From: Apostichopus japonicus
Lineage: Eukaryota > Echinodermata > Holothuroidea > Aspidochirotida > Stichopodidae
NCBI RefSeq assembly: GCF_037975245.1
Contig: NC_092561.1
Coordinates: 8,554,001 to 8,618,000 of the forward strand
DNA length: 64,000 nt
Reading direction: 5' to 3'
The notes beneath the pieces are model-generated. The model did no database searches and had not been told where the DNA came from. It saw only the letters and a program-made list of their open reading frames with translations. This document shows, piece by piece, positions 1 to 10,619 of the stretch; the stretch's first letter is position 1, and each line of letters begins with the position of its first letter. Position numbers and translations under genes: made by a program.

Positions 1-868
1 CTGAGTTCAAATGGACCTCAACCAAAAAAAAATGCCAACCAAGGATTCCCAAGAGGCACCTTCATACCAAGTATGAGATTCAGCAAAGTTGGACCTATTG
101 ATTTTGCATGTTTACAATGTTTTCAGGCTGTGACCTTTGGCCTCCACCAGAAAACAATAAGAACTGAGGTCAATGCAGCGGACTCCTTTAAACTAAAATA
201 TACAAAAAGAAAACACAATTACATGTCAAGCAATAAATATGTGTCATTGTACTTGAAACATGATTTCACAGAGTTCAAAAGTTTAAGGATAATTAGCCTA
301 TTACAAATATTGCACTAAAATCTTCTAGAAAGACATTTATGGTAACATGCATCAATTTACATAATACATTCTTTCTGCTGGCCTTCACAGCCCAGGAGGA
401 ATTTTTTTTTTTGGTGTGTGTGTGCATGGTCTGGCCATATTTAATTACTGGAAACAGTTTGGTTTACTTTAAGCTTTGATAAACTGATTACATAAAAGTT
501 TTGCCGACTAGGAAGAAGTAGCAGCCTGTCAGCACTTGATCAAAATTAAAAAATTCTGTATGAAAAATAACAACATACAAGTTTACTGAAAAATGACTGA
601 TCAAATTTCCACCCTTCCATATCAGGGTCAAGATTTTGAACACCAGTGCTAGATAAATTTCTTTTTCATTGGTTCTTGGCAAGTTTCTTTCATCTCTAAC
701 AAAAGTTGAGATTTTACAGTCGTTTTCAAATTTCAGGACCATAGTGTGCAAGGTGAGCTTACAAAACTAAACCAGCCTCTGCTAATTTAACTGGCACACG
801 ATACGTGAACATCCAAAAACAAGAGTGATCGTGCAGAGCGGTGACTTCCAAACCAGGAGACGCTCGAT
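1..868. other. 3' flank of the zinc-finger gene, no coding exon seen
   Basis: No conserved coding sequence is visible. The part next to position 868 should be the 3' UTR of the minus-strand zinc-finger gene. An ATTAAA-type poly(A) signal on the minus strand lies near 440-445, so the transcript may end around 410-430, but this is not certain. The first ~150 bases resemble a dispersed repeat also seen near 42120, 57100 and 61930, sharing wording such as 'accaagtatgaga'. Confidence 0.4.
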
Positions 869-1707
869 TCAGTCAGGCGTTTCTCGCTGGGCGATGTTAA
901 ACGGGGTGTTAAAGCTCTTACAAGTTTTGGCGTGCATTCTCTTGTTGTACAACCTCGAGAAAGCCTTCCCGCAGAGTTTACAGACGAACGGCTTCACTCC
1001 TGTGTGGATCCGTTCGTGAACTTTCCACTGGGATTTTTGGATGAACGACTTCTGACAGTACCGGCACGAGAACGGCTTATCTCCCGTGTGGATCATCTCG
1101 TGGTGGATCAAGCTACGACGGCAGTTCAGCGTTTTGCTGCAGTATCTGCACTGAAAGCGATTCCCCCGCCCCGAGGAGTCGTAAGACGGATATTGCAACC
1201 GGAGGTCGCGCGGTGACCTACCTAATAGCTCCACTCTTGATTCGTGGCCCTCTGAGATTTTCCCTCTCCTCTCGGCAAAGTGCGATGGAGGGACTTGCAC
1301 CGGCTTTTTGTGGCCTACTTTTGAGATCATTTCGGCGACTGTAGGAGGCCTGTGGTGCTTCTTGGATGAAGCCGGTCCCACTTGCAAGGATGGGACCTTG
1401 TTCCCGGATTTAAGACGCGTCAGCCCACCGCTCATTGAGGAGCTCGACAGCCGAGATGCCTTTCTGAACACCATTTTCTGTTGACCGCATTGCCTTTGCC
1501 TCCAATGTGGAGCAGGGAGTTTGTTTTTAGGTGCCACTCCTGAAACTTCCGAAGATGTATGGTCACTTGAAATGTTTGGACAATTAGGTTGTCCGTCTGG
1601 GATTGAGGGAGAGTGACTCTCAAGTCTAAAGCTAGCCGTCTGATGACCTCTTATTTCATCTTGTTCCTGTTCAAGTCGTCTTCCCCTCAAGGATGGACTT
1701 AAGGGTT
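869..1707 (-). CDS. Zinc-finger gene, last exon (three zinc fingers)
   Basis: The acceptor TTTTTAATTTTAG ends at 1708 and the exon runs to a TGA at 871-869. Its first two bases complete a Glu codon split with the upstream exon. It encodes about 278 residues: a Ser/Gln/Lys-rich, probably disordered part, then fingers CxxC-x12-HxxxxH (twice) and a final CxxC...HxxxC. Gln-Lys-Ser and Arg-Leu-Tyr lie at the helix contact positions of fingers 2 and 3. Confidence 0.9.
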
Positions 1708-4700
1708 CTAAAATTAAAAAGAAAACATAATGTAACTGAACAACAAATTAATACAATTGTATAAATAATTTAATACATATAAATTAATAAATCCAATACC
1801 TTGAGGTTTTCATATTTTTTGCCTTAACCAGAAAATGAAAATGCTAAATGGTTCCTATGCTTCACAAGATGCAAAAAAAAAGTACAAACGAGACAAATAT
1901 GAAAGGAAACTAACTTTAAGTTGTCAAACTACGGACATTTCAACATATTACATTTAGCTCCGCCCACTTATTAATATGCATGACATTACTTCTAAACACA
2001 ATACGACACATCTAAAGCCCTGGATCTGGAGTGATACTACTCAACTCCCCTAAAAGGGGTAAAACGAGTAGGGTGGTGCAGTCTTGATTATGCTGTGATT
2101 GGTTTCTGGCTGTAGTGTTGGGCGACAGCCACTTTGAAGTTATCCTTGTCCTCGATTTCATTGGCTATCAGACTACCACCAATGACATGAATCCGACATA
2201 AAGTTCTTGAGATGTCATAATTAAAAGCTTCCTTATTTAAAACCAAAAATAACATTGAGCTCTGCCTACCATGCCTATTAATTTATTTCAGCATATGCAC
2301 AGCATGAGCCCTTACACACTTTGCTAACCATATAAACAAGTCAAAAATGAGAGGAAACAAACAAATTGTCAAAATATGGCCATTATAAGATTGTTACATT
2401 ATGCCAAGCCCACTCATAAATATGCATGACATTACTTCTTATTAAAACACATCTACAGCCCCATTGGCTATCACACTACAATAAGATATGTATATAAATA
2501 CAGCATATAATTCCTGAGATATCCTGTCTGTAGGCAAGGTGTAACACATGTACACACACGCACTTACATATACACACGCCATGGTGACTGCATAGGTTTC
2601 AGGATGGTGTCAGCATCGGAACAAAAACACCATCAGTTTTCAACCACAATGGTCAGATGCTTGCACAAGACAAAAGTCACAACAATGAATCTTAAAAGGC
2701 CAATTATGACCTTTGTCCAATGTGAAACAGGTTGAAAACAAAAAGAAGTTTAACACCAAAAAACAGTACGAATAAAATTGGTTGTCTGAGTCCATTCCTC
2801 ACCTGTTCCTGAAACGTTGGTCTCTTGAACCGAGTCCGGCTCGTTGACTTCGACTTGAACAGCCGTGTTAATATTCAACGTGTCATCAGAGGGAAAATGA
2901 GCCTCTTGACCTTCTTCAGGATGGTCATTGGATAGCTCCACAGGGCCTTCATCCGCATCATCATCTGGTTCCTCCTTGACTGCGATGCAGAAAACGTCTT
3001 CATCCTCTGGGCAAGTGACAGTCTCCTCTGAAAGGGTATTAAAAACTCGATATGATAAGGTCAAATGTCACCAAGGGTGATCGTCATGGTTACCATGTGT
3101 ATTATCTAACAATTATGCCAACATCTACAATACACATCCGTTAAAGCAGGGGTGGGCAACTTATGGCCCGCAGGCCCCATGCGGCCCGTCAGTGATTTTT
3201 TGTGGCCCATGAGATGTCTAAAGAAAGAAAAAAATCAATAGCTGCTTAGAGTTTATCGGCACTAATGATGCTGTCAGGTAGGCCTACTATCCCCATTAAT
3301 TATCAACTGTACTGTACTGTATTCTGTTTTTGTGAATACAGATTAAGTACACACACCTATTGGTTGAAAGTCCTCGGAATCGCGGCCCAGCCAATTTTTC
3401 ACCCCTTACATCTGGCCCATTCATTCAAAAAGGTTGCCCACCCCTGCGTTAAAGTCAGTATGACCATAACATCAACATGGCAACATATGAATCAACAGAA
3501 CGTACATCTCAAACGCATAACAATGTACACGCTACCACTATGAGGGCCATTTAAATGATAAACTGTATAAAATGAATTGTTCCCATCTGCTGATGTGCGT
3601 GGAAATACCAGGTTCGACTGTGTGAGCAATTCAGATACGCATTTCTGAAGTTCTAGAAACCCGAAAAATTTTTCAACACATCCAATGTTGCCTAAATATG
3701 GTCCCTGGAAAAAACATTTGTTCCCAAATTCTTGAACATAGAATTGGCTCACCATCCCTTGGATCAGTGAGAGCATTAAATCAGAGTTCATGCATCCGTC
3801 TAACGTCTGGGATTCTCAATTAGTTTTCTACGCGGGCCAGAGATTGACATTGGGTTGGAACAAAGTAGGGCTAGCGAGAACAACAGTCCACACCTAAAAC
3901 TGAGCAATGTACATTGAAGGCTGCTGTTAGAGCTGATTGGTGCAAGACTACTGCAGGCTGTTTTCTCTTCTTTTTTATTAACAGGACAAGATTGAAAGCT
4001 GTCAAAGGCCAGACTTGGTCTGTGGTTTGTTTATTGAAAACCCCTTGGTGTACACAAAAAGTATTTTCTATATAATAATAACAACAACAAAAATTAATAA
4101 ATAGTCAGAGAGATAGATGCCAAGTTGGTTATATAGATTTGGAACTTCCTCTCCTATTTACTCATCCATCAACAGGGAGTTTTCTCACCTGAGGTACCGA
4201 CCACCTTGTCGTCTCCGGCAGGTAGAATTTCTTCCTCGTTGATGTTTGAGATAGTGTCCACGTTGTCACTTTCGCTGCCCTCTTCTCTCAATTCCATCGG
4301 CACCTCTACCGCCATGGCTGGGTCCTCTTCGTGCTTTTCATTGAACTCTTCCTCGGTTTCCCAGGCGGCACTTTCATCTGAAGCGAAGGAGAAAGCAGAA
4401 CCATCGACAGTATCAGACGAACTGACCTCCTTGGATGTCAATTTTGCTGAAATCTGCTGTGTAGATCAACAAATACCACAGAAAACATCCACTGCCACCA
4501 TCAACTGCCACCATCAACTGCCATCATCATCCCCACTACTATTTACCATATCATTTATTATCATACTTTTGGGGGGGGGGAAGGGGGAAGGGGTGTGGGG
4601 GGAGTGAGGAGAGGCAAAAACCACAATGATCGACAATTTAATATTTTAAATTCACGTTTTTTATAGCAATTTATGAGAAGAAAGAAACATCAATAACGCC

Positions 4701-6159
4701 CAAGATAATTCCAACAGATCCAATTATATTTGTATATGATTAATTTTTATGTTCTATTCACTAAACTACCTACACATCTCTCCTGCAGTGTATAGACATA
4801 CTGGTCAGTCTTTGTTATTTTGGTACATGGTTTTGAACAGACCAAATTCGCTGTTGTCGAACAACCAATTGGTAAGATCTGGTTGCCCAAGTGATGACCA
4901 GAATATTTCCTTATAAATTTGCCCTGTTCCGGACAGGGCAGTTTTATACAGTGGATGGTTTGATCCTCCCGTAACAACCACAAAGGATGGCACAGATATT
5001 TATTTGTCTCTTTTTTCAACTAAACGACATCATCACAGATGGTCGAATACAAAGTCATTCCTCTCTTCCCCCTGCACCCCCCTACCCCGACCAACTCCCT
5101 CCACCATCTCACTTCCCTAAAGTAAGGAAAAGTTGATATCTTACAAGCAGACACCGGATTTGCTGAGATACTTCTCACTGATTGGCAAACAGACGAAGGG
5201 CTGTCGTCCAGTTTGTAGTCGTTGAAATCTGTCTCGATGGAGTAGCCTGTGAGGTAGACGCAACCTGTACACGGCAACAATTATATATATGTATATATCT
5301 CCTGCAAGCAGGAATTCGCGAAGAAGCCTTCATTGGCTTATCAAAGCCGCATGCTGACCGAAGTCAGTCTCTTAGATTTATATTTAACGTCCATGATTAT
5401 GAATTGTCAATTGTCAACAACTCTATATAAACTGGACGACATACATTAATCTTGGAGTGACTCACAACTCGGGACCTTATGATTGAAAGGCAACGGCGTT
5501 AACCACATTATATTTCTTGACTTGACTATAAAATAGAGGTACACAACAACTCTCAATTCTTTTATACAAGAATTGTTGGTCAAAACTCAAGAAAAATCAA
5601 GAATGAAACCGGTGTACTGACTGTGTGAAGTCTAAAACAAATCTGTGCAGATAAACATAGCTAAATAGAACTGATATTTTGATCCTAGAGATAGTCAAAA
5701 GAGAGGTTGGAATGATTACAACCCAATTGATGTTTGCAACGTGTGTGCTATGCAAACCTTGCAAGCTAGTTTGCATTTTGTGAATATTCATGTCACGGTT
5801 GCAACCGCATTCCCTCACCCCCCCCCCCCCCCCCCCCCCCCCGAATATTGACTGTGCAGAGAGATATACAAGCCTAAAGACTTAACAATTCCACCAGTAG
5901 TCAGCATTGCAGTGATTCTGGGAAATATTCCAAATTTGCTATTTTATTGTACAACTTTTCCCCATCCGGTTCTCATTTCGTCGGCAGGGCATCGATTGGT
6001 ACTCACAGTTTCCTTGATTTGAGAATGCTACTTCTTCGTTGGCCATTACTTTCAGATCCAACTGCTGTTGGAGTACAAGCCCTTGAACTAGAGAACAGAG
6101 GAGCTGCTCACAGTCATTGGTCTTCAACACGACATGAGATACCTTCACAGGATCAGTAC
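869..6159 (-). CDS. C2H2 zinc-finger transcription factor (whole gene, 5' end missing)
   Basis: Five minus-strand exons join in one frame: 6159-6007, 5264-5145, 4446-4189, 3027-2803 and 1707-869. Every junction is phase 1, so each internal exon can be skipped without a frameshift. The product is about 530 residues plus an unfound N terminus. The first half is acidic and has no domain I recognise; it includes a VKEEP motif, which fits a SUMO-acceptor site in transcription factors. The last exon carries a basic Ser-rich stretch and three zinc fingers (positions 1150-920): two classical C2H2 fingers and a third ending H-x3-C (C2HC). Linkers HTGDKPF and HTGVKPF are typical of DNA-binding tandem fingers. 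Expected role: nuclear sequence-specific DNA binding. Target and orthologue are unknown. No in-frame ATG lies upstream in the first exon found, so at least one 5' exon is missing. Confidence 0.85.
1708..2802 (-). repeat. Intron of zinc-finger gene with diverged tandem duplication
   Basis: Two diverged copies of one block occur at about 1905-2020 and 2340-2460, both containing 'aatatgcatgacattacttct'-like wording, with related flanks at 2155-2250 and 2460-2525. The period is about 430 bp. No coding signal is seen. Confidence 0.5.
2803..3027 (-). CDS. Zinc-finger gene, acidic exon with VKEEP motif
   Basis: This is a 225-bp exon (75 codons, phase 1 at both ends) with acceptor TACCCTTTCAG and donor ACAG/GTGAGG. 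It is rich in Glu and Asp and contains IAVKEEPDDD, which matches the psi-K-x-E SUMO consensus followed by acidic residues. It probably acts in transcriptional regulation rather than DNA binding. Confidence 0.8.
3147..3446 (+). mobile_element. Non-autonomous hAT-like MITE with perfect 8-bp target duplication
   Basis: The element begins CAGGGGTGGGCAACTTATGG and ends in the inverted form AAGGTTGCCCACCCCTG. It is flanked on both sides by the 8-bp direct repeat cgttaaag (3139-3146 and 3447-3454). Terminal inverted repeats (TIRs) starting CAGGGG and an 8-bp target duplication are hallmarks of hAT transposons. It has no transposase and sits in an intron of the zinc-finger gene. A second, inverted and decayed copy lies at 22227 onward. 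Confidence 0.88.
4189..4446 (-). CDS. Zinc-finger gene, acidic Ser/Glu-rich exon
   Basis: This is a 258-bp exon (86 codons, phase 1 at both ends) between acceptor GCAGATTTCAG and donor CTCAG/GTGAGA. The translation is acidic (runs such as ETEEEFNEKHEEDP) and has no known fold. It is likely a disordered regulatory segment. Confidence 0.75.
5145..5264 (-). CDS. Zinc-finger gene, short internal exon
   Basis: This is a 120-bp exon (40 codons, phase 1 at both ends). The acceptor is GCCGTGTACAG and the donor GCTT/GTAAGA. The translation contains GYSIETDFNDYKLDD and matches no family I know. The donor is weaker than the others, and an alternative GTGAGA lies upstream at about 5177-5172. Confidence 0.55.
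5300..5512 (-). mobile_element. tRNA-derived SINE, family A, copy 1
   Basis: It shares the family A body (ctcctgcaagcaggaa...gccgca...ctgaccgaagtcag...catgattatgaattgtca). The tRNA-like head on the minus strand is diverged. It lies in the zinc-finger gene, just 5' of the 5145-5264 exon. Confidence 0.75.
5818..5842. repeat. Poly-C tract
   Basis: An uninterrupted C run of about 25 bases. Similar C or G runs of 8-20 bases recur (for example 18616-18635, 33022-33035, 47897-47911). Confidence 0.9.
6007..6159 (-). CDS. Zinc-finger gene, most 5' exon found
   Basis: This is a 153-bp exon (51 codons, phase 1 at both ends) with acceptor GTATTTGCAG and a consensus donor AACT/GTGAGT. The translation has a short Leu/Gln-rich helix (LVQGLVLQQQLDLKV). 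There is no start codon, so a further 5' exon is required. A 25-bp candidate at 8695-8671 has the right phase but is unproven. Confidence 0.65.
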
Positions 6160-6813
6160 CTGCAAATACTGTATTTATGGAACCAGGAAACAGACAGGCT
6201 TAAGTCACAATGAAAACCACAGGTAATCACTTCAGCATCCCTACATACATGTACAGTAATGTACTGCCAGAGATGAGATGTTGTACTCTATTGACAATTT
6301 GTGCAAAAAAAAGTACTAAATTTCCTGCCCACCTTACAGCACTTGAGACACTGCCCTAGGCTTGGTGGGTTGCTGTGTCTTAATGAGGGGTACCATAGGG
6401 TACCTTGGGGGGGGGGGGTTAGAAAGTGATGTGTGTGAGTGTACGTGTGTGTCTGTATTTGTTAACTACATGAATTTCCTACTTGTTCATTCTTGGTGTA
6501 AAAGTAAGTTGGCCTGAGGTTTCGATCCTAGCAGGATCTTCTTCAAAGGCTAAATGACAAGTAACAGTAACAGAAGGGACAAAAACACTTTTACACATTC
6601 TCTTACACAGGATCTCTAGTGGATAAGCAGTTTGCTAACAGTTTTATTTTATTTTGTTCATTCTTTGACTGATAAAGAGTAATATCGCCCACACACACAT
6701 CCTGTTGACTATTGATTACTATGTACAAGAATACCAGCTTGGATAAACTGACAGTTTCAGCTTTCCCTACGTTCAGCTATTCCTACACTGTTAATTATGA
6801 ATGTTGTATGTAT

Positions 6814-7018
6814 GTATTTTAGATCCTCCTGCAAGCAGGAACTCATGAAGAAGCCATCATTGGCTTATCAAAGCCGCAAGCTGACCAAAGTCAGTGTCTC
6901 TTACATTCATATTTAACGTCCATGATTATGAATTGTCAATTGTCAACAACTCTATAACTGGACGACATACATTAATCTTGGAGTGACTCGAACTCGGGAC
7001 CTTATGATTGAAAGGCAT
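6814..7018 (-). mobile_element. tRNA-derived SINE, family A, copy 2, head truncated
   Basis: Same body as the copy at 31726, but it stops in the middle of the tRNA-like part (after 'ttatgattgaaaggcat'), losing the A box. Confidence 0.75.
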
Positions 7019-7522
7019 ATAGAGATCATTACATCTCCCTATCACCACCTTACCTTTCCCTCTGCAGTCTAAAGTTGCCAAAGATAGGTGTGTTTCTGTG
7101 CTAATCCTCCTAGTGTAAATACATCCCGGCTCCAGGGTTAGACCTTTTGTTTGAAGAGAGGTGAAATTAGATGTTTTGTTATTAAATAAAATAAGAAAAT
7201 GACTTAAAAGCAGAAAAATATGAAAGTCGCTCGAAGAATAATATATTCCAAACTTTGATAATAAAATTCTGATCAGTGGTCACAATATTACTTTACTTCT
7301 ACAGTAACTTTATTTATAAATATCATTTAAACATTTTCTGCTAAATCTGACAAAAATCTGAAATTTACCTAATTTGTATAGATTGATTAAAGTTTATTGA
7401 ATCTGTATGAACTTTTCACAATTCAGCCTGCAATATAGATGGGATCTGAGGAACTGACATCTGAACTGAATTCTTCTTGAAACTTAGGTTTGAAAGTCTA
7501 AAGAAAATGAAGCCGAACCACT

Positions 7523-7886
7523 TAAAGGCATTGAAGACTCGCCCCAAACCGCGTGCCACGCTCTGAAAAGGAAACTTTCCGTTGCTTGCAAGTGAAGTTT
7601 TCTTCTTGTCGCTACAAAATGCAGACAGTAATGAAACGTGATACCTTGTTATCTTTTATCCAGACCTGAGATGTCCATCACTGCTATGTACACATGTGTT
7701 GTGGGTATTTACCATAGCTGTATGTATTGCCTGTACACTAGTGTCTAATTAACGACGGTAGCAAGCTTTGTGTGTATTTTCTGGGATCGATGGTGGGGTC
7801 TAACACTTCTGTTACACCTCATTCGAAACTAGGTCAGATTACCGGTATGAGACGTTTCTTTGTGCGCGAGTCTTCACACACTTTAA
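7523..7886 (+). mobile_element. piggyBac-like MITE bounded by TTAA
   Basis: This 364-bp element starts TTAAAGGCATTGAAGACTCG and ends, inverted, CGAGTCTTCACACACTTTAA. Both ends sit at TTAA, the piggyBac target site, and share the inverted GAAGACTCGC. A second copy in opposite orientation is at 23464-23837. There is no transposase ORF. Confidence 0.8.
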
Positions 7887-9079
7887 CAGACCACACTGAT
7901 AATAATGAAACCAACAGTCTGCACCTGCAAAACACTTGTTGTTTGGCATGATCATCACTTAAACCACTTCTAACATGCATCTTACTGGTTTTACTAACTT
8001 CCATGCTCTGTCCAGATCTAGGGTAAACAGACTTTCAGGTGACTAACATGCTATCATCAAGGTAAACACTTACCCCAAATCATGTTGATCGTACTGTAGT
8101 TTAGCGGTATCTGTGCAGAAGGAAGTTATCCAATTGGCACTGCTAATCCCATACCTTTATCATTCTTTCTTAGACCATGAACCTGTGAACAGGAGTGGAT
8201 CATCCCGTTTAGTTTTGTGTTTATTATCTCTGGCATACTGTACAATAAATAGTAGGACAAGTTGTCCCAGTCTTGGGAAGGCATCCAAGTTTGGGGGGCC
8301 TCCTCTTTCATGTGGGATGAAAATCTTTTTTCATGGGCACCTCCTTAATCCTTGAGATGGTACCAGAATTGAAGATAAAACATTCAATCTTAACAATTTA
8401 CAGTGCACAGACAATAATTCCAACCAACATGTCTACATCATTGTTGGCACAGTTTTTCCACTTCATTTTTACAACTTTGCCAGAAATATATTAATGTAGG
8501 TTTATTTACAAGATATGCTATGCTGTACTTCTCTTGAATAGCTTGTAAGTTGTAGCTTGGTAGACCAGCATGAAAAACCTAACGTCAAACCTAACTTATA
8601 ATCGTAGCTTAGGCTAACCAAACGTTTTGTATCAGTTCAAAACATTTCCTTACATTACCTTGTAACTTACATCTAATGCGGTCAAAATCTTGCTGCTGTT
8701 TGTGAGCAAAGAGAAGATAAAGTTGTTATCATAAACGATCCCTAGGAATGACAATTTGCTCTGCAAATGACTGTTAGGCTTAGTCGCAGATGTAGGCTTC
8801 TGTGTTCAGTTCATGTTGTCTTCTGTTCATACATTGTTGTTATTGTTTTGAAATAATCAAGGCTAGGCCCGGTAACAGAGGTTTAATTCGAGTTGGCTTA
8901 CGCTCAGCTGTGCTGTACTAAATAATAGAGCACGTTATCAAAGGTTATTAGAGGGAAGAGGAGACACTCGATCTGTATTGTACAGCATTACGGAAACCTT
9001 GATGTCACGTTTTCGGAACAGAGAAATTAGCCCTCACTCAGTATGTAGTTGGCTATGAGGTATATCGTAGGTGCTATAC

Positions 9080-9160
9080 TTGAAAACAATAAATATAATA
9101 TTACAATTTATAAAGCGCAAAATACAAAAAGTTCCTAAGCGCTGTATGAAGAAAAATATG
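9080..9160. repeat. Fragment with 'agcgc ... gcgctgta' repeat domain
   Basis: A short stretch (ataatattacaatttataaagcgc ... cctaagcgctgtatgaag) resembles the segment at 20265-20325. It is probably a decayed SINE tail. Confidence 0.4.
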
Positions 9161-10619
9161 AACAAATAAACAAAAAATACTTCAAACATATTTTTTATAT
9201 GAACATCGAGGAGGATAACAAGACAAAAACAACAGGAAACCGATAAGAGCTCAAATATATTAGATATATATTTCAAGGTGGTAAGCATTATGTTAATAAT
9301 CTAATTTATAGATACGATTCACGAGGAAACAACCATGGGAGGTAACAAAGGTACATCATTCAGTTATTTACGTGTCATGGCAACCACGGGCAAACTGAAT
9401 TTATAAAATAGAATGTTCTAATAATGTTATGACGTGGATATGTTTTGTCTGATAAATTAAATATAAATCCTTGTTTTTTCACTGAACCTAAGTCTTTATC
9501 ACAGGTATTAATGATTAACAGGAGTTTGCCTGCGATGCAACCGTTGACCGCCGCGGTTCAGAGGGGCCGTGATATGCATTTTTTGCAACATCATAGAACC
9601 ACAAAAGTTACGAGCTGGGTTACTAATTATGAATATTGAATGAAGGGAAATGAACACCAAAATCAAACACAAAATCTTTTCGCTCTTTGCTTAGCAGCAA
9701 ATTCCCCTTATACCGTCGTATGTACATTCAATTCTTACATCTATTGTATGGTATCTCACTTGCTGCGTTTTAACTCCCAGTTTGTTGATGGCGTCCTTCC
9801 ACATGATTATTTCCGGTTTTATTACTGCTTCGGGATAGTATCCCTTCTTTCCCTTTCATAACCTCTGCTATTACTACTAGCCTGAACAAATATCGAATAG
9901 TGAATAATCTACCAATAAATTACGGCACGTCAATTTGGATCTCGTGAAATATGCAAAAATATCTTCAATTATACAGTTGTTTTTATTTAGTAGTTTTTTA
10001 AAACTATATATATATGTAGATATATTTTTTGTGTATTCCTGTGTTGGGCTTTTCTATGGTTGTGATTTCCAGACCATGTGCCCTTCAACCTGTTACTGTA
10101 TGTTATGAATGATATATTTGATGCGAAAAATATTAAAGATAGCGTCAAATGGACTCAAAACATATGAAGATAACTAAGAGATTTTGTTTTAAATGAATTC
10201 GAGATATCATTAAATGAAATAATGAATATTAACAGAATCTTTGCCTTGTTTTACAGATATTTCTAGTCATCTGAGTAACTTTCTACTAGGTCCTAGGCCT
10301 AAACCCCCAATCCCTTCGATGCCACCCCTACCTCATGCAGGGTTATTCAAGAACTAGGTTGGGTTCTAGGTCCCCATTCATATTATGAGAATACATTATT
10401 CTTCATACCATACTTCTTGGGTGGCAACCACCCTGACCCCCCCCCCCCTCCCTCGCTCTCATCTGGCCTGATTGCATGCAATAGCATATCCACACACAAG
10501 GGGTTAGAAGTGTAGTGACCAGATAGTTTGAAATAAAAATGAAATTCTAAAATTTAACTGAGAGTACAACAAAAGGGGGAAAAAATATAGGCTATGAAAA
10601 CACAGACAGAATTTACAAA

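Noticed and set aside
932-1216. Plus-strand ORF over the zinc-finger exon
   Set aside because: Antisense of the finger-encoding region; the minus-strand frame has all Cys and His ligands.
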